DNA from: Cheiracanthium punctorium
Lineage: Eukaryota > Arthropoda > Arachnida > Araneae > Cheiracanthiidae
DNA: 64,000 bases
Reading direction: 5' to 3'
Assembly: GCA_038373885.1 (NCBI GenBank)
Contig: JAWZYV010006190.1
Coordinates: 62,001-126,000 of the forward strand
Both the position numbers and the translations under genes were made by a program. Positions 56,182 through 64,000 of the stretch are shown here, in pieces. The notes below the pieces were generated by a model. It worked only from the letters and a program-made list of their open reading frames with translations, was not told the DNA's origin and did no database searches. Each line of letters starts with the position of its first letter. Position 1 is the first letter of the stretch.

Positions 56182-57000
56182 ACTAGCAGTCCCGCACGGC
56201 GTTGCCCGTGAACCCCTTAAATTATGCGATTTAAAAAATCTGACATGTAAAATGCATCTCCAGGTTAGTACTCTAGGCCGAAATTATATAACAGAATGTG
56301 CAAATTATAGTTCCCGAATTTCTGGTACCTACTTACAAACGCACCACTAAAGACAACTCACTGCTGTGGCCGTCTCATATTTCCCAGAAATATCGTGTAA
56401 TTTGCATTAAAATTGCTGGAGTTATTAAATATTTCATCCAATTAAACAAATTATCTTGTAAAATCCACAATTTTCGATTTAAATTTCTGAAAATTAGGAA
56501 ATGTTAGATCATTAAACATATTAAATACCATAAAAAATTTCATGAAAAGGCCCCATTGGCAGAACGCGCCAAATGGCAGAAAAATCGTCAAATTTGACGA
56601 CTTTTGGCGAAATATCGCCAAATTTGGCGCTAAGAATAAGTCCCCAAAAATTAGGTTTTCGAAGACCTATAGAACCCGAGATTTCCAGAACATTCCATAT
56701 TGATGCAAAAAAAAGCAAAATTTAACTATTTAACGCCGAGAATACGAATTTTAAACACCAGAACAGCGGGTTGCTCCCAAAATTCGCAACACAGGGTAAG
56801 AAAATTTCCGTTTTAGAACGGTTTTTAATTAATATTTAAAAAAGCAATTAAAATTTTAAAATTCTGATTCTCAGGTGCGCATTATAGGACTCACGGGTTT
56901 ATATATTCAAATTTTGAGAGTTCTGCGTGCAGTAGGTTTGTCTGGAGACCGCACACATACAGACAGACAGATTTACAAACACTCATTTTTATTATTATAG
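56182..57000. mobile_element. 819-bp insertion in Helitron C, without visible target duplication
   Basis: It begins ACTAGCAGTCCCGCACGGCG and ends CTCATTTTTATTATTATAG after a CAGACAGACAG stretch. Compared with copy B, the junction is exact (TTTTTAT|ATTCCAG) and leaves no clear duplication. Inside, 56520-56795 is a minus-strand 5' fragment of the gypsy-like LTR family, including CGCCAAATTTGGCG (56616-56629). The outer element's class is unassigned. Confidence 0.7.
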
Positions 57001-57301
57001 ATTCCAGCACCGTTCACAGCGCTCCATGCCTCTTCCACTCATATACCACATCCTCACACACTTACAATAAGTTACTCATTTCGTTCTACTAAAATAATCC
57101 TAGGAATAATTTATATGGCAAAACAACGTTTGCCGGGTCAGCTAGTTTATTTATAAGTTTTGGTACTTTTCAGTTAGCCGGGTGCAAGCGAAAAATTGCC
57201 AAATAATGTTGACTTCCACCAAATTCTGCATTATTTGGCGGAATTCTATTTTATTCCGCTTTCTGTTTAAAGTTCCAAACTGCTCTTTACCAGTACTGTT
57301 A

Positions 57302-57613
57302 GACGCGATAACAAATCACTTCGAAAAAGTGTCAATCGTCTATTCCGATTCTTGAAAGGGCTGCTGCACAACTAAAATGGAAGAAGCTGGTGTGCAGCAT
57401 TTCAAAGTCAATCACAGGTACAATTTCGTTGATCCCGACATTGGTATAAACACTCAGAAAATCGAACGACTTTGGGTCAGTGCCAAATGGCGAAATAAAA
57501 AATATTGGTGAACTTCTCGCCATCATTTGTAGTCGTACCTCGCTGAATTTATATGGAGACGTGGAGTAAACGATGCATTTGAGCAAATTCTCAAGGACAT
57601 CGCCGTATTCTGA
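57302..57613 (+). pseudogene. IS1595/Merlin-type DDE transposase remnant
   Basis: One continuous frame with three internal stops reads VSIVYSDS*KG, EEAGVQHFKVNHRYNFVDPD, INTQKIERLWVSAKWRNKK, RHHL*SYLAEFIWRR and FEQILKDIAVF. This is the C-terminal half of the ISXO2-like/IS1595 transposase domain, which in eukaryotes marks Merlin elements. The SDS stretch contains a catalytic-type Asp, and the NFVDP and IERLW blocks are diagnostic. The N terminus and both termini of the element are missing. Confidence 0.82.
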
Positions 57614-57711
57614 AAAACCAATAGCTAAAAGCATTCTTTTTGGTTAAAACTGTTTTGTTTACAATTCATTAATATTTGTTTATAGTTGAACTTGTTTTGC
57701 TTACTATTAAT

Positions 57712-57884
57712 GGTACTTACGTATTATCCCGGCGGTCGGCCAAGACGAGCGCTTTTTCACCAAGATAAATGCCGAACGCATGAAATTATTGATTGGTTTG
57801 GAATACGATTGGCAACAGTTTGCCAGCACATTTGATGAAAAAATAGTTTGGTGGGAATGACTGCCGGGATAATACGTAAGTACC
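57712..57884 (+). mobile_element. Stand-alone GGTACTTACG MITE, 173 bp
   Basis: Same family as the nested copies, with termini GGTACTTACGTATTATCCCG and CGGGATAATACGTAAGTACC. Flanks CTATTAAT and GTTACCAC do not match, so one flank has changed. It lies 98 bases after the Merlin-type pseudogene. Confidence 0.8.
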
Positions 57885-58194
57885 GTTACCACATTTATGC
57901 ATTTATCACTAACTTATTGGATATTTAGTGGGTCCTAAAGTAAGAATCAACCTGAACTTCCTTGTCAACATAAGAATTACGCCAAGAAAGTAGCTATGCT
58001 TTAGGACTGCAAATGTAAATAAGAATGCAAACGTTTTCACGAGATTTCACTACCACCATCTGACGATATATCTCGTTTGCTTGTTGACTGAATTTCAGGG
58101 TCCCATATAATCATAGAGATATGAATACGGGAGGTGACATCGGCTTCCTTCATCATTGGACGAAATGAAGTAACTGTGAGGTTCTTCAGTCTCA

Positions 58195-58460
58195 TGAGGC
58201 CGGGTCCGTGGTAGCCCGGTGGTAACCGGAAGGTTGTGGGTTCCATACCAGCGTACCACTAAAGACTGCCCAGTACGTGCGCGTTAAATCCATGGTTCCG
58301 AAAGTCTTTTCGCTGGTATCTAGCAGTTTACGAGGGGTGCCAATATTCAGAAGCCCCCCCCCCACCTTATGATAAAGATCGAAATTGTGGCGGGAAACTC
58401 CGGGAAGGACATACGTAGCTCATGAGGCTGTCCGGCATCCACACTTAGACCAAACATTTA
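58195..58460 (+). mobile_element. tRNA-derived SINE remnant
   Basis: A tRNA-like head has GTGGTAGCCCGGTGGTAACC (A-box region) and GTGGGTTCCATACC (B box, about 58236-58249). It is followed by a body with a C-run (58355-58363) and TCATGAGGCTGTCCGGCATC. It is not a functional tRNA. Confidence 0.45.
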
Positions 58461-59049
58461 GCTGGACCCTTTAACCCATTTGTGCCTGGGTATTTTTGCG
58501 ACTTTCTTCGATTTTTACTGATAACAGAAATAATAGATAAATTTCTGATGTCAATTTCTTCAACAATGGGTGATTTCTTTTAAAATCATTATGCATAAAA
58601 ATCGAAATATCAACATCCTACTTGGTCATGTTAAAATATTTTGTAGAATCGAGGCTCAATACTCATGAATAAAGGCTAGGAAAAATAAATAACGTTTTCG
58701 ACTAATAGAGAAAATGCCGTCCCAAAAAAGGGACACTAGGCATAAATGGGTTAAATGTCAGTGAAAGAGGTACGACTTTACGAAGTAAGAACCAGGGGGT
58801 GTGATTGTGTCGTGGTCACAGCCACACCCTGGTTATGTCTCGCAGGACCACTCGTTGCCCGACTTCATGCTCAGCGAGTTTAATTTGTCTTACATCGAAG
58901 CTTCACCAACAATGCTAGGTAATACCTGCATTGATTTAACGTTTACCAGAAATCTCGATGTAACCTGTATAAAACATTAATTATTTGTTTACTTGATTTC
59001 TTTCTTGAACCCGATGAAACTCAAAGAACATGTTACTCGTTACATACTC
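58461..59049. other. Gene-free spacer
   Basis: Around 58470-58755, GTTTAACCCATTTGTGCC-like sequence and its inverse ATAAATGGGTTAAA (58741-58755) bracket about 280 bp. This may be another small inverted-repeat element. Confidence 0.35.
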
Positions 59050-59262
59050 TTGCGAATTTTCTGGGCAACCTGCTGTTCTGGGGTTTAAAATAGTTTAAAA
59101 TTCGTATTCTACGTCAAATAGTTAAATTTTGCTTTTTTGCATCAAAATCGGTCAACTAGCACGCGAGATACGGATTTTTGGTGTTTCCCTAATGGTTTGT
59201 ATAGCGTTTTCTAGAAATCTCGAGAAATATTGGCTCCTAAGCCTTCGGTAGTAATCCTTCGG
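59050..59262 (+). mobile_element. 5' fragment of the gypsy-like LTR
   Basis: Matches the start of the LTR at 28880-29756 (TGCTGTTCTGG, AAATAGTTAAATTTTGCTTT, GCATCAAAATCGGT, TTTTCTAGAAATCTCGAGAA) and then joins abruptly to pol sequence. Confidence 0.7.
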
Positions 59263-59278
59263 TTCCCACGAATCATGT

Positions 59279-60278
59279 CTCGTTTATTTGGACGATATCA
59301 TCATCGTCGGAAAGACTTTCGAAGAGCATCTAAAGAAAATCCGATAGGTGCTGCAGAAATTAAAGGAGGCAAACTTTAAACTAAGTCCATCTAAGTGCAG
59401 TCTATTTCGTCGGGAAGTACGTTACCTCGGACACATAATATCCACACACGGAGTCCGAACCGATCCCGAAAAGACGTCCACTGTGAAGAACTGGACTCGT
59501 CCTGAGAATGTCCATGAGCTGCGAAGTTTTCTCGGACTATGAACTTACTATCGGCAATTCGTGAAGGATTTTTCTCAGATTGCAAGGCCACTTCACAAGT
59601 TGACCAAGGCTACTATGCAGATAGATTTAGTAGCTACTAAACCTATTGTTCAGTTACTAACTTAGTAAGTGGGCGGAGATACTAAATGTTCGTAAATCGG
59701 GATTCAGATACATTTAGTAATAAATCACGTGACCAACACCAAGGGAAGTCAGGGAAAATGTAGGGATAAGTTAACAGGGAAGCTAACAGACCAATCAGAG
59801 CGCTTGTTCCAGGCGTGAGTTTATTTAGTCGGTGCTTTAGCAGCTTGTTTGGTCACGTGATTTTAGCAGCTTGTTTTGGTCACGTGTTTAGTATCTCCGC
59901 CTCCAAATTCTATCTGAATCCACTTTACTAAATTTAGTAACTAAACAATAGGGTTAGTAGCTACTAAATCTATCTGAATAAGGGCCCAAGACTGATAAAA
60001 AATTTCTGTAAACTGCAGAATGTGAGGATGCGTTCAACGAACTCAAGACGGCCCTAACTTCTTCGCCGATTCTGTCGTATCCTCACCCGGACAAGCCATT
60101 TATCTTGGATACAGATGCAAGTAAAGAAAGTGTCGGAGCAGTTTTGTATCAGGAGATAGATGGCCAAGAACACATTATAGCTTACTCGAGCAAAGGCCTT
60201 TCGAAGGCAGAAAGTAACTATTGTGTTACGAGAAAAGAAATTCTTGCTATCGTTAAGGGAGTACAAAATTTTCATTAA
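59279..60278 (+). pseudogene. Ty3/gypsy pol pseudogene (RT to RNase H), interrupted
   Basis: It starts in the reverse transcriptase catalytic block (VYLDD, 59282-59296), then FKLSPSKCSLF and RYLGHIIS with RSFLGL, continuing into the connection region. After an inserted MITE, the RNase H block (LDTDASKESVGAVLYQ, IAYSSKGLS and ESNY) runs to 60278. In-frame stops occur at 59345 (TAG), 59540 (TGA) and soon after the insert. It is truncated at both ends, with no gag, protease or integrase in the window. Confidence 0.85.
59614..59987. mobile_element. Foldback MITE inside the gypsy pseudogene, about 374 bp
   Basis: CAGATAGATTTAGTAGCTAC (59618-) is inverted as GTAGCTACTAAATCTATCTG (-59977), with further inverted CTATTGTTYAGTTACTAA and CGGAGATACTAAA-type blocks inside. 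It interrupts pol between the RT-connection and RNase H. Exact outer limits are uncertain by several bases, and only ACT is repeated at both junctions. Confidence 0.75.
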
Positions 60279-61636
60279 ATAATTATTTATTCCCAGTTTT
60301 TTAAATGACAGTAATATTTTCTTCATTTTATGAATGTAAGCAATGTTTTAGTTAAATAATTAGAAGTTTATTAGAGAAGAGCGTTGAATTTATAAAATAT
60401 CCCCAATTTTTCTTTCAGAACTGGGGACAAGCTGATGATTTGTCCCCAATTTGTTCGTTTGCAGGAGAATCCCTATAATTTTAAAATATGATATGGCAAC
60501 AGAAATTATTCTTAGGTTTGGCTCGTTGAATACGAAATTCCGAGTAAAAGGTTTACTCATAGTATGAGCAAAAATCCCATAAAACTTGAGATCAAGATAC
60601 AAAAATCAACTCACTGTTTGTTTACATGTTGCCGCGCGTTTTTTTGGTTTTTTTTTTTAAGGATGGTTTAAAATTATATTGACGGCAAGAGGTCATTTAA
60701 ACCAGTTTTTTATTTGTAAATATAAGAATTTCACTTAATTTATTTCAAACACTTTATATTTTTGTTATTATTATATTTTTACTTTAACTACTATCGTTTG
60801 GTTGATTTCTACTGGTTAAGTTGTTTCGTTAAAGTAGGAATCAACCATTGTTTTGCTTTCGTTTTCAGCATATATCTACTTGTGTTTTCATTTTTATTCG
60901 TATTTTTTAAGTATTTGTTTTGTTTTCCCTTGCGTTTTATTTTATTTTCCTTTGATTGTGATAACTATGTATCATGTACATATAAGAATTAGATTTTTTT
61001 AAATATAAATTATGCAATTATCAGCAAACTTGCAAATAGAGCCAACTTATTTATGACATAATTTTAAATGTAACTCTCATAATCATCGAAGTTTAAAGCT
61101 GCCTGTGTATGCTTTCAAGTCCCTTACGGTTATTCTAATAAATTGTTGAAAAATGTAACAAATTCTATTCTAAAAAAGTACCAAGAAAATTTGTGTTTTT
61201 GAAATTTAATTATTATTGGCTAGAAAATTTTAATAAAACTCATACAATTTTTGCTCTGTGAACAGCACGGTTTTTAAGCTTTGGGGGGGGGGAAGACATT
61301 TATCTATTTGTTACCAGACACTAAGTTTAAAAAAAAAATTGAACTCAAAATTATCATTTAAGTTTGTACTTATATTATTTGGCATATTACAAAAATCATA
61401 TCAATGCCATATAAAATTTAAATTAATTCATCTATTCAGTGAGTTAACTAATAAATAAATCTCCGCTCTCTGTTACCAAACAATATATATTACCTTGAAG
61501 AATATTGCTTTTTAAATATTGTACTTCTTAATACTAGTTCTATACACATCAACATATCAATCACAAAAAAGAAGAAATATTAAGCGAACAATAAAACAGA
61601 GGCATGATTTTGTAACATGTTTTGAGAATGACCCAT
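60279..61636. other. Gene-free stretch upstream of XRCC6, with a 47-bp TIR relic
   Basis: At 60800-60846, GGTTGATTTCTAC and GTAGGAATCAACC form a hairpin. They correspond to the two ends of the AGTTGATTCC-type element with almost no interior. The rest is AT-rich without recognisable genes. Confidence 0.45.
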
Positions 61637-61803
61637 CAGTGGCGTAGCTAGGGGGAGAGCAAGGAGGGACATCTGTCCCCGGGCGCAGCACCCACGGGGC
61701 GTCAGATTGTGTATAAAAGCTATCTACTTGCATTTTGACAAATAAGAAGGGGCACAAAATCTTCAGTTGTCCCCGGGCGCAGAAAATCCTAGCTACGCCT
61801 CTG
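61637..61803. mobile_element. hAT-like MITE, 167 bp, just upstream of XRCC6
   Basis: Termini CAGTGGCGTAGCTAGG and CCTAGCTACGCCTCTG, with a perfect 8-bp duplication TGACCCAT (61629-61636 and 61804-61811). It lies about 140 bp before the Ku70 start codon, so it may fall in the 5'UTR intron or promoter. Confidence 0.9.
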
Positions 61804-61941
61804 TGACCCATTCCACATACTTTTTTCATTTAAGGTCTAGTCAAATTTATTTGTGCCATTCAATAGTAAAATATAATCTCAATGATGCTTTTATTCTTGT
61901 ATTAATTGTTGTTATTCCAGTGTCATCATTCTAATTCAATA

Positions 61942-64000
61942 ATGAATCCTACATGGGAAGATCCTATTCCTGATGAAGATGATGATGAAAATGCCTATGC
62001 TGTAAGCATGAAAACTTTATAAACTATGCTTACCATATGCACAGTGATTGAGATGCATATTTCATGCCTTAGAAATTCAGAATATGGCTTAAGATCTTCG
62101 GAATGCGTGTTTTACGCATTGCATCACCATATGAAATTCCATTTTATCATTGGTGATTATGCCAAGATTTTCCGTTGAAAATGATTTTTTATTTCTACTT
62201 ACAATCGGTTCTGTGAAATCTGCGATAACTTTTAAAGTAAACAGTGAAAATTACGGTCAACACTAACAGTTACCATAAAATATTGTTCAAGTGCCCCAGT
62301 AAAAGTTGAGTATGATATTTTGACGCCTCATGGACAGGGGCAGCCCTAGGGTACGTGGTGCCCCCCTCCAAAGGTTAAAAAGGGGCCCCTATTATAATTT
62401 ACTCAAGCTTTTGAGTTCGAAGGTGTCCCTTCAAAGAGAGTGCCCCTATGCAATGCTTATCTCTCTGTCGGGCCGACCTTGCTCATAGATAAAATAAGGT
62501 AGGTAGGTATATTTTGATAAATAATTATGACTGATTTTAAATAAAAAAAATGCAAGTACTGCACTAGTTTTTGTTGCATTAACATATATGTACCTAGATG
62601 TTTAACAAGTTATTATTTATATGTTAAACACAATTTAATTGCGTATTTGAAAATTTAGCATAATTGTTCGTTGTTTTAATTACTCCTTTTGAAAGGAAAA
62701 TACTCATTCTAAAAAGGTTGAGTATTTTTACTCTTCTGAAAAAATCCTAATCAATCACTGCATATGTACATTTTATATGAAGCTAAATGGAAAGGTATTT
62801 GATTATTATTATAACCACTAAGCTTGTGTGTCAAAATGTGGATTAGGCCAAGTATTACCAAGCTCATAAAGTGTGAATGTTGAAATAAATAATAGCAATA
62901 AGCCCTAGTATGTGTTTTCTAAAAGTATTTTTAATAATTAAGATAACTAGGCTGGATTTTACCACCTCCATTTTAGCAATGTATGCATGTCAGTTAAATG
63001 TTGTTAATCTTTACAACCAAGAAGCATGGGTGCCCATAGAAATTTTTCTAAGGAGGAGCAGATTTTTTAAAAAAAATTTAAAGGGGTTTCAAATTTGTAA
63101 CAATTTTAGTTCTGATTTTGCTTTGATGCAACTTTATTTGCATCATAGGACATTTTGCTAAAACTCTATCGGGGGGAGGGGCAAGTGTCCTACCTTGTCC
63201 CCCCTCCCCTTTTGGGTACCCATGCAAAGAAGTATCCAATATTGTTACAATTGCTTCTACGTGGCTTTTGGTCTGTTTTACCTACCACTCTATTTGCTTT
63301 GTCAATTTTTTAGCCTCTGCAAACAGTAATTATGTCTTGTTACATAAGTGTTGAATATTTTTATATTTCTCAGCATTTGTTTACGAAATTATTGGATTGT
63401 TTCCTACTATAAGAAAGGCAACTGGCAACTCAAAATCTATTTAGAACAAAAGTATTAAGATGAATATTTTAAGATTGGGTGGGAACCTTTTGCAGGAAGG
63501 GGATGTCTTAGGTGTGAAACACTTTACTAAAATAATATAAAGCATTACAGTATGCTATAAAAAGGTTGATGCTTGGATGACACGACAGTGCTAATGTAAT
63601 GTCTATTTTTTATGTTTGCATGGCTTAATTTATATCTATAGTTACTAGAATGAATATAAAAAAAAGATTAATTGCACATAAAAGTTTTCAGTTTGCTTGT
63701 AACTGGTGAAAGTATTTCAGCTTAGTGATGAGTTGTACCCTCTTAGCACACAAAAAAAAAAATAATAATAAAATTTTCACTATACTAATGGCTGCAAGAG
63801 GGGGCTTGAACCCACCACTGACGCTGTGCACCTCTCTCTAATTAAAAATGCATTTCTCTTCAATTATTCAAATATATCAAAAACTATCTTTGCTGCCTTA
63901 TCATTAAAGCAAGATTGAAAATTTTCCTTTTCAGCGGCAATTCAACACTGGACGGGATGCTATAATATTTTTAATTGATGCTTCAAAAGCAATGTTTGAA
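61942..64000 (+). CDS. XRCC6: XRCC6 (Ku70) 5' end: exons 61942-62001 and 63935-64000, incomplete at window edge
   Basis: Ku70 is a subunit of the Ku heterodimer that binds DNA ends in non-homologous end joining. Exon 1 encodes 20 residues rich in Asp/Glu (DPIPDEDDDENAYA) and ends at a GTAAGC donor at 62002. Exon 2 starts after a TTTTCAG acceptor at 63934 in phase 0. It reads GRDAIIFLIDASKAMFE, essentially the conserved start of the Ku70 von Willebrand-like domain that follows the acidic N-terminal tail in animal Ku70. Exon 2 reaches the last base of the window, so the rest of the gene lies beyond. A pyrimidine-rich tract ending in AG at 61919-61920, just upstream of the ATG, suggests a further non-coding 5' exon. 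Intron 1 (62002-63934) contains two small hAT-like MITEs. The short exon 1 rests on splice logic and its acidic composition; exon 2 is the decisive part. Confidence 0.85.
62335..62481. mobile_element. hAT-like MITE, 147 bp, in XRCC6 intron 1
   Basis: Termini CAGGGGCAGCCCTAGG and GGGCCGACCTTG, flanked by CTCATGGA (62327-62334) and CTCATAGA (62482-62489), an 8-bp duplication with one change. Confidence 0.8.
63025..63224. mobile_element. hAT-like MITE, 200 bp, in XRCC6 intron 1
   Basis: Termini CATGGGTGCCCATAG and TTTTGGGTACCCATG, flanked by CCAAGAAG (63017-63024) and CAAAGAAG (63225-63232), 7 of 8 matching. An open frame across it (62910-63161) is incidental. Confidence 0.75.

Larger units (their letters stand above)
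54371..57145 (+). mobile_element. Helitron copy C, joined head to tail to copy B
   Basis: It starts TTTAATATATAAAATTATCG directly after the CTAG of copy B. The usual TC is TT here. It has the same cargo order as A and B, a helicase remnant at 55880-56077, and the same 3' hairpin and GGGTCAGCTAG ending at 57145. An 819-bp insertion occupies 56182-57000; copy B shows the uninterrupted site TTTTTATATTCCAGC. Confidence 0.85.

Noticed and set aside
62910..63161. Possible extra exon of XRCC6 in intron 1
   Set aside because: The open frame overlaps a hAT-like MITE, and the phase-0 join of exon 1 to exon 2 already gives the expected Ku70 N terminus.

Overview
The window is AT-rich, repeat-dense nuclear DNA from an arthropod, most likely an arachnid and probably a spider. 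The reasons are a pair of seven-transmembrane gustatory-type receptors, a tRNA-derived SINE of a kind I associate with spider genomes, GT-AG introns, and a very diverse transposon load. Species is not determinable from the sequence. Only four host genes are supported. Two are tandem paralogous gustatory-receptor-like genes (33854-35083 and 42936-44162, +). One is a single-exon CIMIP2/FAM166-like ciliary microtubule inner protein gene (49448-49858, +). The last is the 5' end of an XRCC6 (Ku70) gene whose exons 1 and 2 lie at 61942-62001 and 63935-64000 (+), running off the right edge.

The left third (1-32000) is gene-free and holds layered mobile elements. These include a 4.4-kb foldback element at 7373-11755 whose arms carry 3 versus 4 copies of a roughly 174-bp unit, several relatives of it, and a family built of roughly 175-bp units ('PU' family) at 4098-4790, 5770-6450, 13945-15085 and 24930-25885. 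There are also hAT-like and foldback MITEs, tRNA-derived SINEs, a Ty3/gypsy-like LTR with a readable TATA box, and a decayed non-LTR retrotransposon (29777-30935) split by a 456-bp inverted-repeat element.

The middle (32000-49900) carries the two receptors and the CIMIP2-like gene, separated by MITEs, a minisatellite and two mariner transposase fragments. One mariner fragment is split by a hAT-like MITE.

The right part (50500-57145) is a cluster of three Helitron copies. Copies B and C are joined head to tail with no spacer and retain the last codons of a PIF1-like helicase before a hairpin and CTAG terminus. They carry a nested cargo: PU units, containing a TIR element with 8-bp TSD, containing a second TIR element with 8-bp TSD. 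Next come an IS1595/Merlin-type transposase pseudogene (57302-57613) and a Ty3/gypsy pol pseudogene (59279-60278). The host genes show no operon-like relation. The receptors form a tandem family cluster, and the others are independent loci.

The most informative signals are insertion junctions with intact target-site duplications. One hAT-like MITE copy appears to have moved together with 30 bp of its former flank.
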